Assembly: GCF_038096175.1 (NCBI RefSeq)
Contig: NZ_CP151100.1
Coordinates: forward strand, 248,001-312,000
Direction of reading: 5' to 3'
From: Nostoc sp. UHCC 0302
GTDB taxonomy: Bacteria; Cyanobacteriota; Cyanobacteriia; Cyanobacteriales; Nostocaceae
DNA: 64,000 nt
In this document: positions 53,964-63,577 of the stretch, piece after piece
Layout: each line of letters starts with the position of its first letter
How positions within the stretch are numbered: position 1 is the first letter of the stretch
The notes under the pieces: model-generated
What the model saw: the letters and a program-made list of their open reading frames with translations, nothing else
Database searches by the model: none
Told to the model about the DNA's origin: nothing
Made by a program: the position numbers and the translations under genes

Positions 53964-55223
53964 ATGACCACAGCATTAAAAGCAATTAACGGTGGTAGCA
54001 AACAGCGAAGCGAGCGCAAACAAGTAGACCCAGATAAATCAATTAGACCACATTGTAAAGTATCAATTGAGGATATCAACTGGGTTCGTCAGCAGCCCCC
54101 GTCTGTGCAGCAGCTTTGGTTAGATAGCGTTGCAGCAGAACAATTTGGCGGGGCAGCCCATAAACTCGATACTAACCTCACTTATAAATCGTTCCAAAAA
54201 GCAGGTGCGGCATTGACAGCCCAAGGATTGTTTCAGTTTGAGGAATTGTTTGGCCGCTTACCCTCCGGTAGACCTGGGCTGATTGGTTATCGGGTTCGTA
54301 ACCTTCACGGTTACTACAATCGCTTTTACTGGGAATCGTCCACGTCTGAGGAAAGTAATTCTTGTGACGAGAAAGCTGTCCACGCTGGGGAGAAAATAAA
54401 CCAGCCCGAACAGAATCAAAACCGCCCCAAAGTGGAACAAATCCACGCTGATTTGGAATCATTCCAAAAGAATGGTCAAAAAAGTGAGGATTTGCAAGGC
54501 TTCCAAAATCCTAACAACGTTTCTAACTACCAGTTAACTACCTACCAACAACCAACTAATGTTGTTGTTGGTATGGTAGTTGGTTCTGACGCACAAAGTG
54601 AAAATTTACAAGTTGAGGAGACGGCGATCGCGCCTTTTGGGGGCGCGTCGTCTCAAGTTATCGAAAGCGCGTCAGAACAAGAGAAATCGCCTACGGCGAA
54701 TGACTGCACGTCGCTGACGCTCGTGGATGCTTTACAGGATGAATCTGCTTTTTTGAAAAAAGAAAGCCAAGATTGTGGTGATGAGCAGAAAGACTGTCTT
54801 GAAGACACTTGTTCCGCCGCGCCGCTTGCCCAGAATGAAAAATCCGCAACTGTGCTTGAAGAGCAAGTAGAACCGAGTCAGCCTGCTGAGTTGATAGTTG
54901 AAAACTCAGCTTCAGGTAAAGCATTGCAAGCGGATCGTGTTCGCGTAGCGTCTCGTAGAGAAGACAACTGTTCCGCTGCGCCTGTACCACAGCCTGAAAA
55001 ATGGTCTCCTGAAGCAATTGTCGCGAGGTCAAAAGCAAGACCCTGGCGAATGGAGAAACTCAAAATGGCAGGAATTCTAAGAGAAGAACTTGATTTTGAG
55101 TTTCTTGTGGAATGTTGGGAGGATGACCCCGCTTTACAGATTGTGATCAAGAAATTACTGGTGAAGTTTCCGCAATGGGGTTTTGTTGTGACGGATGGGG
55201 TGCTGATGAAATGGAATGATTAG
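53964..55223 (+). CDS. Hypothetical protein with HTH-like N-terminus and disordered middle
   Basis: About 419 residues from ATG 53964, preceded by AGGGGAAAGAAC. The N-terminal part (PHCKVSIEDINWVRQQPPSV, YKSFQKAGAALTAQGLFQFE) is a compact winged-helix-like domain of the kind found in Nostoc plasmid replication or regulatory proteins. Residues 130-350 are low complexity, with SDR-derived text (ADRVRVASRRE from 54939-54962, SPTANDCTS near 54690). The C-terminal 70 residues (RMEKLKMAGILREELDFEFL to the end) are helical. Function unknown. Confidence 0.65.
   Translation: MTTALKAINGGSKQRSERKQVDPDKSIRPHCKVSIEDINWVRQQPPSVQQLWLDSVAAEQFGGAAHKLDTNLTYKSFQKAGAALTAQGLFQFEELFGRLPSGRPGLIGYRVRNLHGYYNRFYWESSTSEESNSCDEKAVHAGEKINQPEQNQNRPKVEQIHADLESFQKNGQKSEDLQGFQNPNNVSNYQLTTYQQPTNVVVGMVVGSDAQSENLQVEETAIAPFGGASSQVIESASEQEKSPTANDCTSLTLVDALQDESAFLKKESQDCGDEQKDCLEDTCSAAPLAQNEKSATVLEEQVEPSQPAELIVENSASGKALQADRVRVASRREDNCSAAPVPQPEKWSPEAIVARSKARPWRMEKLKMAGILREELDFEFLVECWEDDPALQIVIKKLLVKFPQWGFVVTDGVLMKWND
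54939..54962. repeat. Small dispersed repeat in a coding region
   Basis: GTTCGCGTAGCGTCTCG then TAGAGAA, 24 bases, in frame within the gene at 53964. It adds the residues VRVASRRE. Similar blocks lie at 9175 and 52339. Confidence 0.7.
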
Positions 55224-55498
55224 CAAGGAGAGCAGCAAATCTTTAGCATGGAAAGTGACAAGCCGATGCAGCGTTTTCTACCAGTATTTTTTTACCATTG
55301 TAAATTCTTTGCGATTACCAACTAAGTTATTCTACTAAATTTGCTCAATCTTTCTATCTAAAACTGTGAAAATACTTAAATATTAATTTAAGGGTATAAT
55401 CAATAACCGTATATTAACGGCTTACAGTAGCCTTTTGCACTATTATGATGTAGCAAATTACATATTATTTGCTACTCAAGTAGTGGATTATGAGCTAA
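55224..55498. other. Intergenic region
   Basis: AT-rich, no gene seen. Promoter of the XRE/UvrD pair expected here. Confidence 0.3.
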
Positions 55499-55765
55499 AT
55501 GACTATCAAAAAACCTTTGGTAATCGAACAACCAAAACTAGGGCAGCTCATCCATGAACTCCGTACTGGAGCCGGTTTAACGCAAGAGCAGTTTGCGACA
55601 CATTTGGGTGTTACTTATTCCACAGTTAACCGTTGGGAAAATGGACGCTCTAAGCTGTCACCTCTGGCTATGCAAAAGATTGAAAATTTATTGCAAGAGA
55701 TGGGTAAACAGGGTCAAAAACTGTTGATAAAGTATTTGCCGACTCAACCCGACGAAAATAACTAG
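55499..55765 (+). CDS. XRE-family HTH regulator
   Basis: An 88-residue protein with a complete HTH_3 domain (LGQLIHELRTGAGLTQEQFA, THLGVTYSTVNRWENGRSKL). It lies 78 bases upstream of the helicase gene on the same strand and may regulate it. Ordinary length for a single-domain regulator. Confidence 0.9.
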   Translation: MTIKKPLVIEQPKLGQLIHELRTGAGLTQEQFATHLGVTYSTVNRWENGRSKLSPLAMQKIENLLQEMGKQGQKLLIKYLPTQPDENN

Positions 55766-55843
55766 TTCTAATGTGACGAAGATTCTTGCTCAATCTTGAT
55801 ATTAGGATTGTAGTTTTGATGTGCCAACTACCAGTTCAATGAA

Positions 55844-57974
55844 ATGATACTAAGTGCTTTTACAACTAACGCTAATCCTCAACAGCTACAAGCTATTCAG
55901 ACTACTGAAGGTGCTTTGTTAATCATTGCTGGCCCTGGTTCAGGTAAAACTTTCACCCTAGTTGAGCGGATTGTTTACTTAATTACACAAAAAGGAGTAG
56001 CACCTGAGAATCTGCTGGTTGTTACCTTCACCGACAAAGCAGCCCAAGAACTGACAACCCGAATTTCTAATCGTCTCCTTGAACTTGGTGTACGCTTCAA
56101 CCTCAACGAGATGTACTTGGGAACCTTTCACTCAGTCTGTTTACGCTGGCTGGATGAGCATCGGGAGTTCACCCGCCTCAAGCGCAACTTCATGATGATG
56201 GATCAGTTCGACCAGCAGTATTTTCTTTACCGCCTTTCGGAATTTCAAGCCATCCCTGATATTGAGCTTGTCATTGGCAGCCCTAAGCAATCTGCATGGG
56301 ACAAGTCCGAGAAGCTGATGAAATGGATTAATACTGTTAGCGAAGAAGCTCTAAACTACCAGACGCTCATTAATGCTCCTGAACCAGAGGTAAGGGCATT
56401 GGGTCATTGCTATGCCCTCTACCAAAAACACCTGGAGGAAGAAAACGCGATTGATTTTTCTACCATCCAGTATGAAGCCCTCAAGCTCCTCAAGCAAAAC
56501 CCGCAGATTCTTACAGAACTCCGAGACAAAATTAAATACCTGATGGTGGATGAGTACCAGGATACTAACACCATTCAAGAATTAATTTTGAATTGTCTTG
56601 CAGGCGATCGCCCAAACCTTTGTGTAGTTGGTGATGATGACCAGGGCTTATACCGCTTTAGAGGAGCCAGCATCCGCAACATTTTACAGTTTAAAGATCA
56701 ATTCCCTAATGGAGACTGCAAACAGGTATATCTAACTACTAATTATCGTTCCCACCCAGATATTATCGACTTCTACAACCGTTGGATGAATGAGCAAGAG
56801 TGGAAGGATAACGGCAAAGAATTTCGGTTTCAAAAATTAATTAAAGCAAAGGAAGACAAATTATTTTCTGAAGTCCCGTGTGTGGTGAAACTTTCAGGTA
56901 AAACTCAACAGGCATGGCATCAGGAAGTTTTAGTGTTTTTGCACACCCTCAAAGACAAAGGAAATTTAACAGACTGGAACCAAGTTGCTTTTTTATTTCG
57001 CTCTGTTAAGAATGATAAAGTCGTTGCTCTCTCACAGTTCCTAGAGAAAAACGGCATTAACGTTTACTCCCCGCGCTCTAATCAGTTTTTTGAGCGGGAA
57101 GAAATTCGCTTAATCATTGGGGCGTTAATTTTCCTCTTCCCCCAGTACCCCAATATCCGCAAGTGGAATGATGATGCTCACCTCGAAATTTGGGATTATT
57201 ACGATAATCAATGCTTCCAGCCATTTGCTGATCAAATTCGCCAGCCTGAGAATGCAGATTTGTGGAAGTGGGTAAGAGCGATCGCTAAAACGCATTTGAC
57301 CCTTAACCAAAATGCTGACTATGCTTTCTCAGGTCTGTTTTACCGATTGCTACAGTTTCCTTTATTTAGTCGTTAGGGACTTCCAACTAAAAAAATATAC
57401 AATCGCTTTGGTGAGTAGGGAAGGCAGGGGAAGAATCTAAAATGATATTTGCTCCCACCCATTGAATAATTTATTTTCTGGAAGTCCCTTACTTAGATGA
57501 AAACTTACTGCAACAAAAGGGCATTCAAAACAGCCGCTCTATGCGGAATTTAGCTATTTTCTCGCAGCTGCTCGATAAGTTTGAATATCTCTACAACATT
57601 GATGTATTAACTTCTGCTTACTTAGAGAAAAACCTCAAGGATTTGTTTAACCAGTTTTTCAGGTTCTTGGAGGATGGAGGCATTGATGAGTATGAGGACA
57701 AGTCAGAATATGCCCCTAGCGGCTGTGTGTCATTCCTGACGATTCACCAGTCAAAAGGGCTAGAGTTCCCAGTGGTGATTACAGGTTCACTGGAGGCTGT
57801 ACCCCGCAAACAGTATACCCAATTGGATGAGTTACTAGAAAATAATTACCTGCTCCGCCCACCCTTTGAACCACTAGAGTTAATTAAGTTTTTTGACTTT
57901 CGCCGCTTGTTTTATACAGCATTTTCTCGTACCCAAAACATACTAATTCTGAGTTGTTTAGAGAAGGAAGGTAA
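55844..57974 (+). pseudogene. UvrD/Rep-type helicase, broken by a MITE and cut by IS1380
   Basis: An N-terminal part to 57375 reads all motifs up to the middle: AGPGSGKTFTLVERI (Walker A), DEYQDTN (Walker B), GDDDQGLYRFRGA and TNYRSHPDIIDFYN. A 113-base MITE (57376-57488) brings in a stop. Removing it with one TTA joins LFSR to YLDENLLQQKG in frame, then LTIHQSKGLEFPVVI (motif V) and RRLFYTAFSRTQNILIL (motif VI). IS1380 cuts the gene at 57975. Everything after LEKEGN is insertion-sequence text. It was a complete SF1 helicase of the ATP-dependent 3'-5' group; it cannot now be made whole. Confidence 0.87.
57376..57488. mobile_element. MITE (113 bp) in the helicase gene
   Basis: Inverted ends GGGACTTCCA and TGGAAGTCCC, with TTA on both sides (57373-57375 and 57489-57491) as a likely target duplication. 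No coding capacity. The interior is AT-rich. Confidence 0.8.
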
Positions 57975-59809
57975 CCCGGATTTCTCACAAAGCCGGAGAA
58001 AAGAGGAGTCAAAAACTGCCAAAATATCTATTGCACATGAATTCCAGCAGTTTTAAGCATGACCCCTCAGAAAACAGATTGTATACCGGAACAGTTCAAA
58101 TTTGAACAAGTTAAATCATGTCCAGTCGTAGTTAATTTCAAGGGTGAGAGGGTAACATCAGATGCAGGATTGACTTTAATTGCGGAGCTAGACCGAAAAA
58201 GAGAAATTACATCGCGAGTAGCAAGATGTTTTAAAGATTACCGAGATTCCAATAGAATTGACCATTCAGTAGAAAGCCTAATCACGCAGAGAATATATGG
58301 TTTGATAATGGGTTATGAAGACTTAAACGACCACGAGGAACTGCGTCACGATCCAATGTTTATCCTGGCGCTAGGGAAAATAATGGGTTCAGAAAAAGAA
58401 CTACCAGTCCTAGCAGGTAAAAGCACTTTAAATCGTATCGAACACTGTCCAGAAACTGTTGAATCAAGAGCATCAAGTCGATATCATCGCATTGGACATG
58501 ATGCAGAAGCTATAGAGAAATTATTAGTTGAAATATTTTTAGAATCCTACTCCAAAGCACCACGACAGATAATTTTAGACTTGGACGTGACTGATGATTT
58601 AGTGCATGGCAATCAAGAAGAAGTGTTTTTTAACCCTTATTATAGAGGATATTGTTATGCTCCACTTTATATTTTCTGCGGTAAACATTTAATTGCAGCA
58701 AAGCTTCGTGCTTCTAATGTAGATCCAGCGTCGGGTGCATTATCAGAATTGCAACGAGTAATAAAACTAATACGTTTACGTTGGGATAATGTGAAAATTA
58801 TTGTACGTGGAGATAGTGCGTATTCGAGAGAAGATATTATGAGTTGGTGTGAATCTCAAGTTGGAGTAGATTATGTCTTTGGGTTAGCCCAGAATAGTCG
58901 GTTAATTCAACTATCCCAACCAACCCAATACCGGGCTTATCTTGAATATTCGCAAAAACTGGAAACTGTAGTAGAGTTTTTTGAAACTTTATTTACTCCG
59001 TCAGATGACTTGAAAAAACAAGCAGCAGCCTTTGTTGATAACTCAGTTTGGTATTGTTCGCTTGATTATAAAACTTTAAAATCTTGGAGCCGTAATCGCC
59101 GTGTTGTCTCAAAAATTGAGTATAGTAAGTCAGGGGTAAGTACTCGTTTTGTTGTCACTTCACTCCCTACTAAATTAGTGCCTCCAGGACGACTTTATAC
59201 CCAGAAGTATTGCCCACGAGGTGATATGGAGAATCGTTTAAAAGAACAGAAGTTATCACTAAAAAGTGATAGAACTAGTACTCATACATTTGCTGGAAAT
59301 CAACTACGTCTGTGGTTTTCTTCTGTTGCTTATATTTTGATAAACGCTCTCCGAGAGCAATGTTTAACAACAAGCGAACTCAAAAATGCTACTGTTGGAA
59401 CTGTTCGTACAAAGTTACTGAAATTGGGAGCCGTTATTACTGTTAATAGCCGATATATTTTAATCGCTATTAGTAGAGATTGTCCATACAAGAATATTTT
59501 TGCAACAGCTTACAGCTATTTATCTCGGCTAAACTGTTCTGGTTGATTTTCAGCTAATTGGAATTATAGTTATTAGCTTTAACTTGGGTAGATTTCATTG
59601 ATTTAACCCTAGCTTTAGGCTGTCTATTTATCATTTTCAATAATCTTTGCTTTAGTATTTATTGTTTAGAATGTATCATATTTGTCTTTGTAGTTTCGGT
59701 TTACACGTTGTCATAATCTGTTGTTGATTATAGTTTAGTGTTGTATAAAATAATTTACTTTAAGTTTTACTCATCTCAATGATTTTTTCTCACTTGTGAG
59801 AAATCCGGG
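57975..59809 (+). mobile_element. IS1380-family insertion sequence (1835 bp)
   Basis: Perfect inverted ends CCCGGATTTCTCACAA (57975-57990) and its complement (59794-59809). The bases outside differ (GTAA left, TTGA right), so there is no target duplication. The left side is the end of a helicase gene and the right side the tail of a ParM gene, which suggests deletion or recombination next to the element. Confidence 0.88.
58059..59546 (+). CDS. IS1380-family transposase
   Basis: A 495-residue DDE transposase (Tnp_DDE_1): SDAGLTLIAELDRKREITS at the N-terminus, LDLDVTDDLVHGNQEEVFF (first Asp), IIVRGDSAYSREDIMSWCE (second Asp) and RGDMENRLKEQK (Glu). Complete and probably active. Its ATG follows the helicase-frame stop by two bases, an accident of the fusion, not an operon. 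Confidence 0.95.
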   Translation: MTPQKTDCIPEQFKFEQVKSCPVVVNFKGERVTSDAGLTLIAELDRKREITSRVARCFKDYRDSNRIDHSVESLITQRIYGLIMGYEDLNDHEELRHDPMFILALGKIMGSEKELPVLAGKSTLNRIEHCPETVESRASSRYHRIGHDAEAIEKLLVEIFLESYSKAPRQIILDLDVTDDLVHGNQEEVFFNPYYRGYCYAPLYIFCGKHLIAAKLRASNVDPASGALSELQRVIKLIRLRWDNVKIIVRGDSAYSREDIMSWCESQVGVDYVFGLAQNSRLIQLSQPTQYRAYLEYSQKLETVVEFFETLFTPSDDLKKQAAAFVDNSVWYCSLDYKTLKSWSRNRRVVSKIEYSKSGVSTRFVVTSLPTKLVPPGRLYTQKYCPRGDMENRLKEQKLSLKSDRTSTHTFAGNQLRLWFSSVAYILINALREQCLTTSELKNATVGTVRTKLLKLGAVITVNSRYILIAISRDCPYKNIFATAYSYLSRLNCSG

Positions 59810-59811
59810 TT

Positions 59812-59997
59812 GATGCCAAGCACACGGGAGATGAGATTTGGGCGATTGGTGGAGGCTGCCTCTTACCTGGATTTAGGAAGTTATTAGAGAAAAACGGGTT
59901 CAAAATCCGTGACAATCCGGTGGAAGCCAATGCGAATGGACTCTTAGAAATGGCAAAAGCCATTCTCAGCAAGAATCCAGTAACCGCCTCTAAGTAA
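59812..59997 (+). pseudogene. parM: ParM-like actin, C-terminal remnant
   Basis: Sixty-one codons continue directly from the IS1380 end: DAKHTGDEIWAIGGGCLLPG then FRKLLEKNGFKIRDNPVEAN and ANGLLEMAKAIL. This is the last part of a plasmid segregation actin, with the GGG..LLPG nucleotide-binding loop and NPVEANA.G end. All of subdomains upstream are gone. The likely ParR gene follows at 60105. Confidence 0.8.
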
Positions 59998-60104
59998 GTG
60001 AGCAACCAGAATACTCATGCCTGACTCTATTCTGGATTCACTACCTACTGTTTCCCCTAAAGCCAAGTTCTGGCTCCTGAAAACTGAATTATATAAAGCT
60101 CACA

Positions 60105-60410
60105 ATGACTGAGAAACTTGACTTGCCCGCAGAAAAGGTTCGGATCAAAGATAGCTACCGCGAACGCATATTTGCAGAATCACAGCAGCTAGGTAAAAGT
60201 TATCTGGAGACGCTTTACTTTATCATTGATTGCTATTTTGCCTTCAAAAGGGGTGCATTCCCCATGCAACAAGTGCTTACGCAACAACCATCTTTGACGC
60301 CAATGACTACTGAGCAAAACCAGATGACAGAGCCTGCTCCACAAACATCTAAACAAGAAAAACAAGACAATATCGAAGGCGAAACATTCACCCTTGATTT
60401 TAATTTGTAA
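60105..60410 (+). CDS. parR: ParR-like partner of ParM
   Basis: A 101-residue protein. The N-terminal half (MTEKLDLPAEKVRIKDSYRE with SYLETLYFIIDCYFAFKRGA) looks like a small DNA-binding ribbon-helix-helix-type adaptor. The C-terminal half is disordered and ends in an acidic/aromatic tail (GETFTLDFNL), as expected for a ParR that contacts ParM filaments. The call rests on position just after the ParM remnant and on this layout, not on a strong sequence motif. Confidence 0.6.
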   Translation: MTEKLDLPAEKVRIKDSYRERIFAESQQLGKSYLETLYFIIDCYFAFKRGAFPMQQVLTQQPSLTPMTTEQNQMTEPAPQTSKQEKQDNIEGETFTLDFNL

Positions 60411-60533
60411 CGGAGCCTGGGAGCCGGAAATGTAGCTCTTAATCCTGTATTTTGATATTTATGTACTATATAGGATTTCTACTTCTAAATCCTGATTGAC
60501 TCAGAAAAATAGGCCAAACCCAGAGGTAATTGA

Positions 60534-60752
60534 ATGAGTACAGCAGAAATTTGTTGGTGTGTCTCAGGAAGAATCGAGCAGGGTGAGTTAGTTACTGATT
60601 TCTGTGAAGCAATAAAAATTAAGAGCGGTCAAGAACTAGCTGCACTTGCACATCAGGGAATATGGAAGTGCATTCCTTCTACTGATTCTACAGGGGATGT
60701 TACAGGCGTTTCCTTGGTAGAAAAACTCGAGCAGATTGCACCCTCTTATTAA
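60534..60752 (+). CDS. Hypothetical small protein
   Basis: Encodes 72 residues (MSTAEICWCVSGRIEQGELV). An AGAGGTAATTGA stretch precedes the start. No family recognised. Confidence 0.5.
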   Translation: MSTAEICWCVSGRIEQGELVTDFCEAIKIKSGQELAALAHQGIWKCIPSTDSTGDVTGVSLVEKLEQIAPSY

Positions 60753-60996
60753 AACTCTTGCATAAATATTTTCTGGTAGAATAGAAGATTATTTTTCTTC
60801 ACGTTAGAGAAGTTCAAATAGCCACAATTTAAAAAATTTCTAATATTAACTGTCGCTGGAGAATACTAACTTAAAAATTTGACCGAACAATTCGCAATTG
60901 TGAATTGGTTTGACAGTCATAACTGGAGATTGGACTAATTTTAATTGTTAGGCTCGAACTGAGATAATTTCCTTAACGAAGCTAATATCTACTTTC
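60753..60996. other. Convergent intergenic region
   Basis: No gene seen. It contains AATTCGCAATTGTGAATTGG (about 60888-60907), an imperfect palindrome. Confidence 0.3.
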
Positions 60997-61293
60997 TCAG
61001 GCGGCTAAGTCTCTCAGTTTCTCTTCTATTTTCTTGTCTAGTATGTCGTCTAGTCTCTTTTCTACTGCTTCTAGAATTACCTCCAGAGAAAGTGAAGACT
61101 GATTGGAAGACGGTTCTTCTTGCTGCCAACCTACAGAAGACTTTAAGGCATTGATAACAAAACTGTTAACACTGGTGTTTTGTCTAGCTGCCTCCGCCTT
61201 TACTGCCTCATATAGTTCTCTATAGCCGTCCAGACGCAAATTTAACTGTAGTCTCTCTTTTTCACTCATAGCACTAGCCTTGTAACTAGACAT
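60997..61293 (-). CDS. Ribbon-helix-helix-type DNA-binding protein
   Basis: Encodes 98 residues, or 90 from the second Met (MSEKERLQLNLRLDGYRELY). The pattern RLQLNLRLDGYRELYEAVKA then ARQNTSVNSFVINALKSSV matches an RHH (Arc/HicB-like) domain: a beta strand followed by two helices. The C-terminal half is a Leu/Glu-rich helix (VILEAVEKRLDDILDKKIEE) suited to oligomerisation. A CTAGACA repeat array covers its start and promoter, so autoregulation or centromere binding is likely. Confidence 0.75.
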   Translation of the reverse strand: MSSYKASAMSEKERLQLNLRLDGYRELYEAVKAEAARQNTSVNSFVINALKSSVGWQQEEPSSNQSSLSLEVILEAVEKRLDDILDKKIEEKLRDLAA

Positions 61294-61432
61294 AATGCTA
61301 GCACTGATTGGCTATTGAAAACTACCTATAAGCTAGACAACTTGCTAGACAAAATTTGGATCAGAAATACTCATCATACACTAGACAATTGCGCTAGACA
61401 CTGATACTAGACAAGTGATATTATATGTCTAG
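61286..61432. repeat. CTAGACA heptad array
   Basis: Six direct copies of CTAGACA start at 61286, 61333, 61345, 61381, 61394 and 61407, with one inverted copy (TGTCTAG) at 61426. The spacings are 47, 12, 36, 13, 13 and 19 bases, mostly multiples of about 12. More copies in the opposite sense occur inside the adjoining gene (61035, 61181). RHH proteins such as omega of pSM19035 bind 7-base heptads of this sort. Confidence 0.8.
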
Positions 61433-61530
61433 TGGTGGTGAAAGACATTGTTCACTAAAACTAATCAAAAGGGCGATCGCTCACCCTAGGAAAGTCTGCG
61501 ATCACCCCTTCACCAAAACCGAAAAAGGAA

Positions 61531-61878
61531 ATGATGATTACTACAACATTAGCACCAATTCAACAAGCACAGTCCACCGACGAAAACGCTGTTACTTCTT
61601 TGCGACTAGCTTATATAGAAGCCAGAGTGGACTACCAAATCCTTGAGCAGCAAATCATAAATACTCCAGTAGACCAGTTTAGTTTGTTGACACAACTTAA
61701 CTCTGAATTAGCGGCAGTAGCACAAAAGATAGAAGCGGCGCTTGCGGCTTGGAGTGACGAGCTAGACCGCTTTTTAAACGTGCCATTCCAGCCAAATCCG
61801 CTACCCACACCAGGACTAAGGCTGATTGACGGGTGGTTGCACGACAGCCACGACGGGCGCACGTTAGTTCTGAGCTAA
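61531..61878 (+). CDS. Hypothetical protein
   Basis: Encodes 115 residues (MMITTTLAPIQQAQSTDENA). Helical central part with VTSLRLAYIEARVDYQILEQ, and a proline-rich C-terminus (NPLPTPGLRLIDGWLH). AAAGGAAATG before the ATG fits a ribosome binding site. No family recognised. Confidence 0.6.
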   Translation: MMITTTLAPIQQAQSTDENAVTSLRLAYIEARVDYQILEQQIINTPVDQFSLLTQLNSELAAVAQKIEAALAAWSDELDRFLNVPFQPNPLPTPGLRLIDGWLHDSHDGRTLVLS

Positions 61879-61969
61879 CCCCAATAACAGCTAGAACTCA
61901 TACCCCACAAAGAGTTTTAGTTCTCCTTTGTATTTTATTCGCTTCATTTATCAACGAGGTTTTGCAATG

Positions 61970-62266
61970 GAATTGTTAACCGCAGAGATTCGCGCTCAAT
62001 TGTCTGCTCTTGATGCACAGTCAGAATCTTCAGATGCGATCGCTTATGTGAAATTCTTCACCCCTGATTCTAACTGGACTTGGTACGGGAGTGAGTTTGA
62101 CGGTAAAGATTTGTTCTTTGGTTTGGTGCAAGGCCTAGATGAGGAATTGGGTTACTTCAGTTTAAGCGAACTTCAGTCGGTGCGTGGGCCAATGGGTTTG
62201 CCTGTAGAGCGTGATTTGCACTTTAAACCCACACCGCTTTCACAACTTCGCAGCGGCGACGACTAA
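61970..62266 (+). CDS. DUF2958 family protein
   Basis: About 98 residues from ATG 61970 (MELLTAEIRAQLSALDAQSE). Motifs AYVKFFTPDSNWTWYGSEFD, DLFFGLVQGLDEELGYFSL and LPVERDLHF are characteristic. DUF2958 proteins are common on conjugative and other plasmids; role unknown. Confidence 0.9.
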   Translation, partial: ELLTAEIRAQLSALDAQSESSDAIAYVKFFTPDSNWTWYGSEFDGKDLFFGLVQGLDEELGYFSLSELQSVRGPMGLPVERDLHFKPTPLSQLRSGDD

Positions 62267-62411
62267 TCAATCATAATCCTTGGTAGTTTCCGGGGATTCA
62301 AACCGCATAGGGAGCGCATGAATCTACCTATTGTCGGGTTTTATACCTGTTTGGCGCTCCCTTGCCCGCTTCATCTACCAAAATTTGCATTTAGGCGAGG
62401 AAAACTGAATC

Positions 62412-63206
62412 ATGGCTAAGAAAAAGTCTAACTTAGAAGCTAGGCATACATTAATCAACATTGGTAATATTGTCATAGACGGCTATGAAGTCCTTCCAGA
62501 GGGAAGTGGAGATTACGTTTGTGCGAAAGTTCAAGTTTCTTCCATACTTGAGATTGATCATAGACGGTTCGCGCAATTGATCCGTTTAAACCTAGCTAAA
62601 ATCCTTATGCCAGAAGGGCTACAGGTTCGCGCAATTTCTACTGGTACAGCACAAATAGATGGCATTTCGCTAGAGCAGATCACAAAATTGTGGGCGCTGG
62701 CGGCATCAAGAGGAAATGAAAAAGCTGCGATTTTATTAGCTGCTTGTGGTACGGAGACATTAGAGCGCAGATTTGATAGAGCATTTAACAAACAGGTAGC
62801 AGAGAAGGAGCGAGATGATAAACTCACCTCTCGAATTTTGAATGCGCCACAGGCTTGGACAAGAATGTTTGAAAAGGAGTTCGAGGAGCATCTTGCACGG
62901 ATTACCAAGTTGCATAAACGACACATTAAAAATGGATTTTTCTATTGGGAGTTCATATATGAATGGATGACAGCAGAAGAAAAAGCCAAGCTTGATATCG
63001 TCAATCCAGCGCTCCCTAACGGACGTAGGAAGTACAAGATACACCAAATGCTAGACGAGGAAACCAAAAAAAGACTATCCCCACACGTCACGTCAATTCT
63101 TATTCTGATGAAGTCCGCAAACACAATTGCAGAACTACGGCGATTGGTTAGCCGACAGTATGGGGTTGACCAACCAAACTTGTTCGATGGCTGGAATTTG
63201 GGATAA
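62412..63206 (+). CDS. P63C domain protein (antirepressor-like)
   Basis: A 264-residue protein. After a helical N-terminus, residues about 145-255 show the P63C pattern: AWTRMFEKEFEEHLARITKL, then a loop, then a run ending GRRKYKIHQMLDEETKKRLS and TSILILMKSANTIAELRRLV. P63C domains are found at the C-terminus of phage antirepressors and related plasmid proteins. Start supported by GCGAGGAAAACTGAATC upstream. Confidence 0.8.
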   Translation: MAKKKSNLEARHTLINIGNIVIDGYEVLPEGSGDYVCAKVQVSSILEIDHRRFAQLIRLNLAKILMPEGLQVRAISTGTAQIDGISLEQITKLWALAASRGNEKAAILLAACGTETLERRFDRAFNKQVAEKERDDKLTSRILNAPQAWTRMFEKEFEEHLARITKLHKRHIKNGFFYWEFIYEWMTAEEKAKLDIVNPALPNGRRKYKIHQMLDEETKKRLSPHVTSILILMKSANTIAELRRLVSRQYGVDQPNLFDGWNLG

Positions 63207-63253
63207 TCAGCAATTGGGAAATTTGAGCCAACCAAAATTAGTGCCATTCAACC

Positions 63254-63472
63254 ATGTACAAGAAATTAATGAGCCAGACTCTGCGAGCAATTTTTGTCAC
63301 TTCTGCGATTAGCGCTGTCTATTTGCAAATATTGCTATTTGCATCAACGAAGGCGGAAAATATGAGCAGAACTCAACAATATATATTGCTGCAAGGAATG
63401 TGTGGGAGCATTGTGCTTTTATTTGGGAGCAGTTTGCTAGGCGCTTCTCTTAATTCTTCTCTCCATGAATGA
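63254..63472 (+). CDS. Small membrane protein
   Basis: Encodes 72 residues with two hydrophobic segments (AIFVTSAISAVYLQILLFAS, and YILLQGMCGSIVLLFGSSLL). Start at 63254 or at the in-frame ATG 63272. No family recognised; it could be inner-membrane. Confidence 0.5.
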   Translation: MYKKLMSQTLRAIFVTSAISAVYLQILLFASTKAENMSRTQQYILLQGMCGSIVLLFGSSLLGASLNSSLHE

Positions 63473-63577
63473 GGTTTAGATTTGGGTGCAATCGCCGACC
63501 TGTACTAGTCCTAACGGCGAGGCGAACGCTCCCTAATTTCAAAGACTAATTCGCCAAATCTACACCATTCCTATAAG

